From Tolypeutes matacus (lineage: Eukaryota; Chordata; Mammalia; Cingulata; Chlamyphoridae): DNA of 64,000 nt. Positions 1 to 9,850 of this stretch are shown one piece after another (positions within the stretch are counted from its first letter, which is position 1; each line of letters begins with the position of its first letter). The position numbers were made by a program, and so were the translations under genes. The DNA is taken from the NCBI GenBank assembly GCA_026826555.1, contig JAKSZT010054573.1, positions 1,827,470 through 1,891,469 of the forward strand, given 5' to 3'. The notes under the pieces are model-generated. The model was not told the DNA's origin, searched no databases, and saw nothing but the letters and a program-made list of their open reading frames with translations.

Positions 1-60
1 CATCCATACATACATCCAACCATCCATCCATCCATCCATCCATCCCTGCTTTCCTTCCTC
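1..60. repeat. (CATC)n simple repeat
   Basis: The window opens inside a CATC/CATA tetranucleotide array that decays into C/T-rich sequence by about base 60. The left end of the array is cut by the window edge. Confidence 0.85.
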
Positions 61-479
61 CATGCAATCCATTTGCTCAGGCACATCCATTCATTCCATA
101 GATAATAATAAACACCCTTTTTTGGCCACACACTGTGCTATGTTGCAGAATATGTTGCAGAAGCAGACCAGCATCTGCCTTCTCAGAGCGTTGTCAGGAG
201 AGAGATGCATTAAAGCCAGAAGTGACCATAAGTAGGGAGGATGCACAGGAAACCCGAGCAAGACGTTGTGACCTTCACCCCGCTGCCCCCTCCCCAACAA
301 GACTACCATTTTCTGTCTCAGCCAGCCGCACCTCCCACCGTTACCAGCCTCCGCTGCTGTGAGATAGCCCAGACAGAGCTGAGTCCTGGGCGTTGGCGAG
401 GACCCTCAAACAGCTTCCTTGTGGTCAGTCGGGAGGAGACGCTGCCAAAGCCAGGTCTTGGCAGGGCCTAGAGAGACTC
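61..479. other. Unassigned single-copy-like sequence
   Basis: I see no recognisable repeat or gene. Short open frames overlap on both strands but show no domain, no repeated homology and no credible splice context. Confidence 0.4.
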
Positions 480-665
480 CCAAGGCCGCATGCACCTTCC
501 GTTTTCACCTGGGACCACCGACAAGCTGCAGAGCCCGCCCCACCCGGGCAGGCCTAGGCTCGCGCCCCAGTTTGCCGGGTCCCCCACGGGGCCTGAAGAC
601 CGAAGTCCGCGGTAGCCTCCCATTCTCAGCTCTGGACCTAGCAGCCCACCTGACGCCCCCCAGCC
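480..665. other. Short CpG-rich patch
   Basis: About 14 CpG dinucleotides fall within roughly 185 bases of GC-rich sequence, in a window that is otherwise AT-rich and CpG-poor. It is near the lower size limit for a CpG island and has no TATA element or convincing first exon. It could be an unmethylated regulatory patch or the relic of a GC-rich repeat. Confidence 0.4.
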
Positions 666-700
666 GACCTGGACTGAATACCTAGAAATATATCTATACA

Positions 701-1347
701 CTGGGGCTGAGGGTTAAAACACCGCATCACCTCTGTGCCAGGGTGGCCTGGCGATCACCTCCATCAGGAGCGACCCTCAGCTTTGTCTTCCCTCTGTCTC
801 CTCTTGACAAACCGATTTTAAAATATTTAGTCTACTCTCAATTTAAATTTTTGAACATCCAAACTTCCTTCTTCATTTTCAACGTGATGCATCCATAATA
901 AAGGCCAATTTCATTAATTTGCTCACTGTACCCCTCCGGAGGGCAGGGCGGGTAATAAAAGCCACGCTAGGAAAGGTATATAATTTATTCTTCTCTGCTC
1001 CAAGGCGTCCTGCTTTTATTTGACTTACATTGAGCCAGGGGCTACACAAATGGATAAATATTAATAAAAATTCTCTTGTTTGAAAATATCATTCTATTAA
1101 GTTTTATTGCATTTTAATAAAAATTGTACAGTTAACCAGAGAAGGATTAGACTTTCCCCAATGGATTCTTGCCATGTAATAAGTGAATTAAAGTTTAAAA
1201 TAATGAAAACTTTAACATACTTTAATTGCAGTGCTGTTACTGTTTATTGATTTACATGACACACCTATAAATGAATAACCACGTGCACAGACTTGCCTTC
1301 TGAAACATCACAGTCTAACCATAAAATACTGCCTTTAAGAGGTAAAG
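701..1347. other. AT-rich unassigned stretch, possible conserved non-coding DNA
   Basis: No repeat family is recognised. The part from about 1060 to 1310 is rich in TAAT/ATTA-type homeodomain cores and lacks microsatellites, which is typical of, but not proof for, conserved enhancer-like sequence. Confidence 0.25.
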
Positions 1348-1440
1348 GGGGGCGGGTATAGCTCAGTGGTTTGAACACCTGCCTCCCATGCACAAAGTCC
1401 TGGATTCAATCCCCGGTACCGAAAAAAGAAAAAGAAAGTT
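1348..1440 (+). mobile_element. Monomeric tRNA-derived SINE (DAS-type)
   Basis: The sequence has a tRNA-like A box at 1359-1369 (TAGCTCAGTGG) and a B box at 1402-1412 (GGATTCAATCC), then CCCCGGTACC and an A-rich tail with GAAAA units. This is the architecture of the armadillo/xenarthran tRNA-Ala-type SINEs, which are transcribed by RNA polymerase III and moved by L1. A clear target duplication is not visible. It is not a tRNA gene because no acceptor stem can form. Confidence 0.85.
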
Positions 1441-2367
1441 AAAAATGTGGTAGACTTTAAATATGTGACGCTTTAGATTCCGACTGGAGCACAACTTTTA
1501 AAAAGTCACTAACACACGCTGTGAGTCATGTGACGCCTCCACCCACCGAGGCATCTGAGCCATGTCCTGTGTGCAATGCCCGGTGATATAGCTCAATAAT
1601 TTATTACAAAATGGTAAGTATTCAATAGATCAAATATTTTTATCCTCTAAAAAGGGATTAAAATGAATTAATAAAAATATGGCCAGATGCCTTCCCTGAG
1701 GGCACAGAACAAATATTTCAATAATAAGTACACACGACACTTCACTTGAGGGAGTTAAAGTCATGCTTGATATGCATATCACATGGCATTGGATTAAATG
1801 CCATGAATGATCTTTCACTTTGGGTTTTTAACACAAGTCTTGAGCAGAAGTAAAAGGATATAGTGCACTATGCTTTCTTCCTTAGATTGCCACATCTACT
1901 TTTTAGTGTTGTGTATATTTCCATGGGAGAAAAGATGTTTTCATTGGGCACAATTCTTGAAATATGATTAGGCAAAAAACTGTCTAGCAGCTGTATGATC
2001 ACTGATAATTTTTAAATGTTTTACAAACTCTCGAGAAAAATATCTGCAGCTCTTATGTATTCCAGGCCTGCTGGCATTGATAAGCTACCATACAAATTAT
2101 GAAATGCATTTTAAGAAAATCAGTCATTCTATCATAATATTAAAGCATGTTATTAAACAATATAGGGAAGAGTGGTGAATCATTTAAGGAAAGCCAAATT
2201 GAAATCTTTCTTGGCTGATGGAAAGGAGCATATGAAATGCTTTTTATTTTTTTTAAAAAAGGAATTTAGAATAAAATAATCAAATAATGCTTCTAGATTT
2301 AATGTGGAACCATGGCAAAAGCCAGTTTGAATTTGCTTTTCTCTTTTCTTATTTCCATAGCTGTATG
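1441..2367. other. Unassigned AT-rich stretch
   Basis: I recognise no repeat or gene in this stretch. Confidence 0.35.
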
Positions 2368-2377
2368 ACCTTGAAGT

Positions 2378-2613
2378 GTTTTTTTTTTGTTTGTTTGTTT
2401 GGTTTGTTTTGTTTTTTAGGAGGTACTGGGGATTGAACCTTGGACCTCGTACATTGGAAGAAGATGCTCAGCCACTGAGCTATATCCACTACCCAATGAG
2501 AGTTGGTGTTTTCGTTTGTTTGTTTTGTTTGTTTTCAGGAGGTACTGGGGATTGAACCTAGGACCTCATATATGGGAAGCAGGCACTCAACCACTTGAAC
2601 TGCATCCGCTCCC
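2378..2613 (-). mobile_element. Dimeric DAS-type SINE, reverse strand
   Basis: Two SINE monomers lie head to tail on the minus strand: 2507-2613 is the 5' unit and about 2378-2491 the 3' unit with the A-rich tail (T-rich on the plus strand). Each has the B-box/3' motif seen on the plus strand as GGTACTGGGGATTGAACCT. The units are joined by an A-rich linker ending in CAACTCTCATTGGG (minus strand, 2492-2505). The pair as a whole is flanked by a 10-bp direct repeat, ACCTTGAAGT, at 2368-2377 and 2614-2623, so it inserted as one dimeric unit. Confidence 0.85.
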
Positions 2614-2623
2614 ACCTTGAAGT

Positions 2624-3778
2624 TATTCCTCCCTATAGAATGGAGAAATTAACATCATCCCTAAACTGTTATGGTGAAGTTTAATGATTGGTTTTAGCTG
2701 AGATCATATTTTAAAAGAACATAGTAGGAACTCAATATTTTCTATCCGTTTCTTCCATGGAAACGTGAGTAACTGGCATTCGAGGTACAGACCTCGTCTT
2801 ATGACTTGTATGCAATGGTGGGGTGCAAGTGAGCATACTGCTACTGGTTTCTCCTTCGTTTTAACCATCAATAACTTACCCAGTATATGGGGTTTTAAAT
2901 TTACAGCGTGGTTTTGTGTGTACTGCCTCATTGATTATCTACGCCCATGTGCAAATGGAGACTCTGGGAAGAGCAGAGCCTTGGCTACAGCATCTGGCTC
3001 CATAAGTCACTGTTTACATTTCAGAATTCTCCATTAAAACAACAACAACAGTAATATCCTGGCAGCCTGGGCAATCTAAGAAGTTTCTGCTTAAAACGAC
3101 GAGGTCCAGTATGGGTTATCATGAAGACAGGATCCGATTTGTTGCATACAGAAGCAAAGAAGTCCCCTTAACCTTATGCCAGCTATCTGGAAAGTTGCAA
3201 CCAGATGTCAGTGGAACTCAAATTAAAAAGTGCCAAAGAATCCTCCTGCATGCTTGTCAATAAGCCTGGCAGGAAGGGGGAACTAGGAGCTGACCTGTTA
3301 AGCTCCCAGCGAGGCTGATGGCTATGGCCTGAGGACACTTTACTGGCAATCACTGGGTTAGATGGTGGTGACACACGGCATCTCCAAACATCCACAGGTC
3401 TACACAGGCCATGTCTCTGACCACTTGGCTTTGACCAAGCCAAACTTACCTAGTAAAGGACAATTATCTATGCCTATGTATCTGGAGGTAATCAGAGGTT
3501 GCACAGACATATATCATCTACTAGAGAATGATGCTGACATTAATTTTATTTTTCTAGCTGTAAATAGTTTTATTCTGGGTTCACTTCCCTAATCACCTTG
3601 CATAAAACTGCCCGCACTCCTCCTTTGTCCATTTCCAGTTTATAATCTATAACTCTTGTTTATTTTTTCATTGCGAATTCTCTGCCCCTTACCTCAGTAG
3701 AATGTGAGTTCTATGTTCCTAGAGTCTGCCCTCTTAAACATCAGAAGGTTTCAACAAACATTGAAAACTTTTGTGGAA
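2624..3778. other. Unassigned stretch
   Basis: No recognisable repeat or gene is seen. Short open frames on both strands (for example 3183-3443 and 3362-3592) have no domain features. Confidence 0.35.
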
Positions 3779-3846
3779 GGCAGGGAGAAGGAAGGGAAGA
3801 AGGAAGGAAGGGAGGGAGGGAGGGAAGGAAGGAGGGAGGGAGGAGT
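3779..3846. repeat. (GGAA/GGGA)n purine-rich simple repeat
   Basis: An almost pure purine tract of GGAA and GGGA units sits immediately next to the LTR that begins at 3855. Its position suggests that the LTR inserted beside a pre-existing microsatellite, or that the microsatellite grew at the junction. Confidence 0.85.
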
Positions 3847-3854
3847 TTTAAGTT

Positions 3855-4296
3855 TGCTAGCTGCCAAAATGCAATATATCAGAAATGGGTTGGCTTTTAC
3901 CATGGGGACCATGAAAATGTCCAAGTCAAGGCATCATCAGGCGATGCTTGTCCCTGAAGACTGGCTGCCTGCAGGCCTGGACTCCTCCACCACGTGGCAA
4001 GGAGCATGGCGGCATCTACTGGCCTCTCCCTTCTCTTCCCGGTTTCATTGCTTCAGCTTCAGGCTTCCCCTGGGTGCCTTCTCTCTCCTTGTGTGCTTTT
4101 TTTCTCTGTCTCTCTGCATTCATCCCATTTATAAAGGATTCCAGTAAGAGGATTAAGACCCACCATGGGTCATGCCTTACTGAAGTAACTGAATCAGAAG
4201 GTCCCACACCCCTAAATAGATCCACCCCTACAGGCATGGATTAGCTGAAAGAACATGAGTTTTCTGGGGTCCATAAAAGCCTCAAACTATACCACA
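3855..4296 (-). mobile_element. MaLR-like solo LTR, xenarthran type, reverse
   Basis: Read on the minus strand, the element starts TGTGGTATAGTTTGAGGCT and runs through the ACCCCAGAAAA, AAGGATTCCAG-complement and ATAAA regions. It ends with AGCCAACCCATTTCTG and TAGCA. It aligns by eye with copies at 36730-37220, 37545-38664 and 58140-58516. MaLR LTRs are the long terminal repeats of non-autonomous ERVL relatives. No internal sequence is present. A clean target duplication is not visible. Confidence 0.7.
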
Positions 4297-4589
4297 GAAG
4301 GAAAGGGAAAGGAGAAAGGCCCATTATAAATTATTACTTATAAAGGGATCTTTCCTTTCTTCATAGGTTTTCTCTACTGACTCATACAGCAGCATAAACT
4401 ATTTTAATGTCTACACTCTGACTTTGCTACTATTTCCTGGCATTAACCTGTATGTTTTTAGTTTCACAAATAGTAACATATTCATTACCTTTGCTTTAGT
4501 TTTTTTTTGCCTATTGGTGAAAGCCTTTTTATATGTGTTTTAAAATCAATTTATAAGGTATACATGAAACAAATAATACCTACTTTTTT
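4297..4589. other. Unassigned AT-rich sequence, possibly old L1
   Basis: T-rich sequence that may be the degraded continuation of the reverse L1 that follows. No firm match. Confidence 0.3.
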
Positions 4590-4760
4590 ATTCTCTTAAT
4601 ATTTCAAGGATTAGTTTTTTAATATTAATGAAATCCAGTTTGCCAATTTTTTCTCTCATATTTTATGGCTTTATGTCTTCTCTCTACAGTTGCAAACATT
4701 TTCTCCTATGTTTTTTTCCAGGAGTGTTATTCTATTAGCTTTTTCTAGTTAATATATTTG
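4590..4760 (-). mobile_element. Old L1 3' fragment, reverse
   Basis: The plus strand holds phrases typical of reverse-oriented L1 3' sequence, such as AATGAAATCCAGTTTGCCAA followed by a T-rich stretch and TTTTCTCCTATGTTTTTTTCC. The fragment is heavily decayed. Confidence 0.6.
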
Positions 4761-5084
4761 CATGCCTTGACATAAAAGTTGAGATCCCTGATGTGGCCCT
4801 AAAAATGCAAATATAACCTTCAAAAATTCTGTAAGAAATAAGTCCAATAATTAGATTTTCTCCTAAACTTTCTGAGCAGCCCTTTCCTGAAACATGTGAG
4901 CAGATTCTTCCTTATAAATCCATGAGAACATGTGATAAATAAATGCATCTCAAATGCATTAGCCCATCCTTTCTAGGTACAGTCAGAGACTGCCTTCTCC
5001 ACGCACGCTCACCTGATGCCCTTCTTCTCTGAAGAAGACCCTTTCCTAAACATGGCAGAATGGTAGAATTCCCCGGCATCAAGG
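4761..5084. other. Unassigned stretch
   Basis: I see nothing recognisable here. Confidence 0.3.
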
Positions 5085-5790
5085 CTACCCTTAAACCCTA
5101 GGACTTGACCTACCCTAACCACTGCTCAATGCCTCCACACCCTCCAGTGCAAACCTCTCTCTCCTACATGGACTACCAAAATGGCCTCCACACAGGTTTT
5201 TCTACTTCTATTCTGGACCAGAGTGATTTGTAAACTATATACGTTGAAAATTATTAGCCTCAGTTGCCTAACACCATCTAGTAGCTTCCAACTGCAATCA
5301 GAATAAGAGAATCCAAGCGCCTTTCCATTGCCTCCAAAAACTCAAATGTGATTTAGCCTTTCCCCCAAAAGATTTCCCTTTCACTCCTTCTCCTTGCTCT
5401 TTACATATGGACTTCTTGTTCTGGAAGCCTCCCTCAAAGGCCCTCGTACTTGCTGTGCTCTCGATCTGCCCTTGTGTGTTGGCATGGCCTGTGGTCTCTT
5501 CATCTTCAGGTCACAGCATGAGTGTCATTTCATCAAAGAAGAGTTCCCTAACTATTCTACGTGAAGCTCTTCTTGGTTCCACCATCTTGCTGTGTTCTGC
5601 ACTTTTCTTTATCTGCAATGGTTCTATCTGTTCGCTTGCCTGCTGGTTAGCTACACCTACGGGGATGTAAAATTCCCAGTAGCTTGTCTATTTCATCCCC
5701 ATTGTATTTCCAGTGTGGATGGCAATGTTCCTAGCACAGGATAATCCTCAGTAGGCATGTATTGAACGAATAACATGCCTAGAACTCCTG
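5085..5790 (+). mobile_element. L2 LINE, 3' portion
   Basis: About 700 bases resemble the 3' part of L2. Landmarks include GGTCACAGCATGAGTGTCATTTC, the AGAGTTCCCTAAC region and the closing segment with CCTAGCACAGG, CAGTAGGCATGTATTGAAC and GAATAA, which corresponds to the L2 3' end before its short terminal repeat. The 87-codon frame at 5407-5670 lies inside it and is an accidental frame. L2 is extinct in placental mammals. Confidence 0.75.
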
Positions 5791-5900
5791 CACACTATGG
5801 TCTGGTTTAATTGATGTCTTTGCCTCCCCCCCCCCCCATTATAATGTAAGCTTCTGGTCAGCAGAAATAGCTTCAGTTCTGGTTTTCACACGAAGATGTT
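5791..5900. repeat. Poly-C run inside a second L2-like scrap
   Basis: Twelve uninterrupted C residues occupy 5826-5837. The flanking text (TTATAATGTAAGCTTCTGG) resembles an L2 3' piece, so the C run has probably expanded within an old LINE fragment. Run length should be treated as uncertain because homopolymers are error-prone. Confidence 0.5.
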
Positions 5901-6029
5901 TTTACTAAATCTCCTTTCCCTACTGCATAAGGAGGAATTAGCATGATTTGAGTATAGCAAAAAAATGCCACATATTTGAATAGCTTTTCTACATTACAAG
6001 CTAAAAACACATTTATTTACTAATTGGCT

Positions 6030-6345
6030 CCAGTCTCTAGAACATGAGAATTTCTGTTGCATTTTGCTTCACAACAAATCACCCCAGGACTCAGTGGCTG
6101 AAATCAGTAGCAATCATTTACGTCTTCCTAAATCTGGAATTTGGGCAGGTCTCAGCAGAGGCATCTTGTCTCTGTTCCCTGTGGTGGCATGTGGCTAGCT
6201 CCAAGGAGAGCTGGGGCTGGGATTATCTGAAGCCTGGCTCACTCACATATCTGGGGGTTGACGCTGGCTATTGGCGGGGATCTCAGCTGGGGCACGGACA
6301 GACCCACCCAGATTCAAGGAGGTGGGGCAGCACAGCTCCTACCTA
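6030..6345 (-). mobile_element. MLT1-type MaLR LTR, reverse
   Basis: The plus strand contains the reverse form of the MLT1 3' region: a TTGC..T.ACAACAAATCACCCC phrase, then CTCAGTGGCTGAAAT and GGAATTTGGGCAGGTCTCAGC. The GC-rich centre and the ACCCAGATTCAAGGAGGTGGGG segment also fit MLT1. The element is old and partial. Confidence 0.65.
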
Positions 6346-6870
6346 CTAACGTAACGGCAGCACTGTCAAATACAGTCTGCCTCGAAGCATCATAAGGCAG
6401 TTCATTTCGGGCAACTGCATTCCTCTGTGTGCTGAGCGAGGACAGAATGGTGTTCTTAACCCTTTTACCCCTTCATTGATGTTCCCATGGCAACTGCGCG
6501 GTATGTGCACGCACGCGTGCATGTGTATGTCATCACGACAGCAGTGAGCAGAGGAAGTAAAGAACAGAAGTAGTTCCACCGTGGACCAATGAGGTTTTTT
6601 TTGCCCCAAATTTTCTCCAAAGCAATTGTCTAGAAGAATAGACTGAAATGTTGGTTATTGTAAGCAATTGCCCCTGATTACTTTGATATTCTTAGTTCTA
6701 GGGACTCCCTTTGACATTTTGCTATTGAGCCCCCAGAGGAGAGAGACAGAATACTTCCTCTTGCTCTCCTCTCAGCAGAAGGCATCATCTGTTTATTTTT
6801 AGCGAACGATTTTCTGTGGAGTTCATAATGCTTGATGTTCATCTTTCTGCTTGTGTGTGACAAATAGCTT
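6346..6870. other. Unassigned stretch
   Basis: No recognised repeat or gene. A short alternating purine-pyrimidine segment (CACGCACGCGTGCATGTG) lies at about 6507-6526. Confidence 0.35.
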
Positions 6871-7060
6871 CACGTATCCTTTCAATAAAAACATACTGAG
6901 CTCCTCTGTGTCAGGAACTATACGAGGGTTTGGAGATACTGGGATACTTGTTATCATCTCTACCCTCAGGCAGCTCACAGTCCAGGAGGGGAGAGAGACT
7001 CACACTCTTACTGTCTACCTTGAATTAGTGTAAACTCTTGTAAAAGTTACAGCAAGTGTA
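6871..7060 (+). repeat. Ancient interspersed-repeat-like segment
   Basis: The text has the cadence of an old mammalian repeat with a GAGCTCCTCTGTGTCAGGAAC...GGAGATACTGGGATA...CAGGCAGCTCACAGTCCAGG layout. I cannot name the family with confidence. Confidence 0.35.
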
Positions 7061-7540
7061 AATACTGTAACGGCGTGAGTTCCTTACACGATCTGACCAC
7101 GTCCTACAGACCGTGTGCTATAGAACTCATAGGCTTGTTCAGAATTGAAGTAGCCCAGTCAACGTGGCACTTTCAAGATATGCACCATTTCTTGTAGAAG
7201 TGGGATCATCACAACTCATATGCCGAGATATAAATAAACATTTATAGCAAATGCTAATATGGAATAATCAAAATTCAACACATATACATTGACACACATT
7301 CAGAGATAAAGTCAATAATTGGAAGGACTTGGTCAATGGCTGTAAATATCTATACTATAATTTTCTGCTTAGGCAAGAATCTATAACATTTGCAGGCAGA
7401 TACCTCCATGAAATTTTAGGTAGATGGATATTTGGCTAAATGTATGGCAAAATTTTGCTCCTAGGTTTTGAAAAATCATCACTAAACTACTAAATGAGCA
7501 GTCATCTTGCTCACTAATTGAATATTTTTCACTTTTTTTC
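7061..7540. other. Unassigned stretch
   Basis: AT-rich sequence with no recognised repeat or gene. Confidence 0.3.
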
Positions 7541-7720
7541 TCTGTAGAACTGGTATTTCATTATATTTTCCATTTGTGCCTTGCTTTTCATGCATTCAAA
7601 GTGCTGGAGCAGCTGTTTATTTGGAAAGGTTCCATTATGGCCATAATAATCTCCAACTAATTGCACATCAAATATTTATTTCTTGCACATTAAATTAATG
7701 AAGTAGTTTCAAAGAGAAAA
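7541..7720. promoter_or_regulatory. Candidate conserved non-coding element
   Basis: The tract has a perfect 14-base palindrome, ATTATGGCCATAAT, at 7634-7647, and two near-identical octamer-plus motifs, TTGCACATCAAA (7661-7672) and TTGCACATTAAA (7683-7694). Several ATTA/TTAAT cores follow. It has no repeat signature. The cluster resembles homeodomain/bHLH enhancer grammar, but conservation is untested and the function is inference only. Confidence 0.25.
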
Positions 7721-8949
7721 AATTGGATCAGGTTGGAAAACAGTACCTATAAATTCATGAAAAATTCTAGCTCTTTTTTGGCAGGATTCCTTTAATGCAG
7801 ATTAATAATTTTTAAATGGAAAAATTTTCCATTATCTAGCTGTGATTTTTTAAATATACAAGCTTTATTTCTAAAGTGCTTTTCTAAATTTGCCCTAGAT
7901 GTACCAAATTATGGCTTACAGAAATAAAAAATAAGAGATGCAGTTGATTTTCCTATCAATTATTTGGTATCATCTTTGCCTTGAATTTGTATTATTGTTT
8001 TTCCTTGGCTGGTCAGAGCCAAGAATAATGTCTACAGAATTCTTTCATCAGAATGAATTATCCTATAATTTTACAATGGGGTGAACATGCATAGCTGCTA
8101 CCAAACATTATCAAGGGTTTACAAGGCCTGGAAGAGAACAAAGTGTTTCTGATAAGACATTCCTATAACCAGCTAGTGGCCACTGTTAACTTGTGGAAGC
8201 CAGCAGCTGCCCCTTTTGGCATAACTCTTGAGTAGGGTGTTTGGCTTCAGTTACTTGTGAAAGAAGCGTTGCTTGCATTTTAAGCCAAACCAAATACTTC
8301 TGCAGGCTAAAATAGCCCTTTGGACTGCTATTTGTCATTCTTCACCTTCAGTCCATTGAGGAGAAAGGATGTGTGAGGACATTTAAGGCATACCAGAGTC
8401 TTCCAGGTCAAGTATCTAGGAAACAAACATTGCTTTGTTAGCCGTTTTTCGGAGCATATATAGATGCATTATTATTTACCTCTTTTGTTAAAGGCCAACC
8501 AAGGAAAGGGTGATGGAAGTGGGGTGGCAGGAATCCCGTCCTGCCCCATCTGGAGTGAAAGGGGCACTTGCTGCTTTAAGAAACAGCAGGGTGAACCCTT
8601 CACAAGGGCTGCCCTAAAATGCAAGCAGTGTTTCTCTGACCAGCCTCCTTGCTCAGAGAACTTCTCTCCCGAAATTCTCTCTGTTAAAGCCATTTCCACA
8701 CACCAGCAGTGGGCCTGGAAGAATATTCTATCAGCGTTCTTTTGGAGAATATATCCAAAGAAAAAAGAAGAAGCAAGTTGAAGCTGCAGATAGATTTCCA
8801 GAATAAATTGTTAGCCAACCGCCACTTTTAATTGGCAAAGTTTTAAAGGATCACCTATTGAAAACATTTACAGTAGCAGAGCAAAATTAGGAAAAATCAT
8901 AATACAAATTCAAGGCAAAGCTGATACCGAATCAAAGAGAAAATAAATC
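7721..8949. other. Unassigned stretch
   Basis: No repeat family or gene recognised. Frames at 8464-8781 (plus) and 8472-8699 (minus) overlap each other on opposite strands and have no domain support. Confidence 0.35.
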
Positions 8950-9230
8950 TTCGGGGCTTATACCATTAGCCTTATAACATCCTCCCTGGGAGAAACCCAG
9001 GCCTTTGCCCCATTTTTCAAACAGGATGCCTGGCCTCTGCCTAATAGCTTCCAATAGCAGACTCTCCTTTCACTCCTAGCAAACAAGACTGTCCCCAGCC
9101 TTTGCCAGATGCCCCATGGGGTCCCCATCACCCCAAACTGAGCAGCCCTGACCCAACTCAGCGCCATTCCATGCGAATGTCCTCCTCTGTATTCCTCCAA
9201 TATTTCCTACCAGTGGGTCCCTTGAACTGC
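8950..9230 (-). mobile_element. Degenerate hAT-like non-autonomous DNA transposon, reverse
   Basis: Read on the minus strand, the segment GCCCCATGGGGCATCTGGCA followed by AAGGCTGGGGACAG and, further on, GCAGAGGCCAGGCATCCTG fits a common mammalian hAT-type MER element. The ends are not clean, and the exact family is not assigned. Confidence 0.5.
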
Positions 9231-9397
9231 ATTAAGTGCTCTTCACCTACCTTTATCTAATGATCAAAATGCTAAGCACACCAATAACCAATAAGTGATC
9301 ACTACACATGGACAAAGACCTGTCTAAGCTTCTTTTCATTCTTCTCACCAGTTGTCAGCTCTTTTTCTGCATACACCAGGTATTACTCTCTAAATCA

Positions 9398-9575
9398 TTA
9401 GTCCCCAAATGTGTATGAAATTATAATCACATGAGGATATTTTTAACAACTCCGAAAATGCAGTAACACTGCAAAAAATTAAATCGGAACTTCTGGGGAT
9501 GGCAAACAGGCATGGGTGTTTTTTTTAATGTCCCCAGATGATTCTAATGTGCAAACAAATCTGGGAACCATCAGT
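9398..9575 (+). mobile_element. MER5A-like hAT MITE
   Basis: The layout fits MER5A: a start resembling CC..AAATGTG, an ATAATCACATGAGGA core, GGAACTTCTGGGGATGGC in the middle, and CAGATGATTCTAATGTGCA followed by CTGGGAACCATCAG at the end. It is decayed but complete in length for the family (about 180 bp). Confidence 0.7.
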
Positions 9576-9589
9576 CTAGGTTATTGCTG

Positions 9590-9850
9590 AATTAGGCGAT
9601 GGATGTGTTACAATCAAATAGCCACAGCGTTTCAAACTGGGCCCCTTAGTTGTAACCCTGAATCTGCCTCTTACAAAATTCTGTATCATCTTGGGTATAT
9701 GATATATGTGGACTAATTTTCTTCTGTGTAATGGGGCTCTAATGTGTAGCTCATATGATCGTCAGTGAGGTGACTTATATGAATTCCTAATTATTTAGTG
9801 GCATATAGAAGGTGCATAAAAACAGGGGTCACTGTAATAATTATTCTTTT
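9590..9850 (+). mobile_element. MIR SINE
   Basis: A divergent MIR: CTGAATCTGCCTCTTACAAA, then a TCATCTTGGGTATATG core, TTTCTTCTGTGTAATGGGGC, and a late segment with GTGGCATATAGAAGGTGCA. These correspond in order to the MIR core and 3' region. Confidence 0.55.

Noticed and set aside
1348..1440. tRNA gene
   Set aside because: A and B boxes are present, but the acceptor and anticodon stems cannot pair. The A-rich tail and copy number show a SINE.
3704..4147. 147-codon plus-strand frame
   Set aside because: It joins the GGAA microsatellite to antisense LTR sequence and has no domain.
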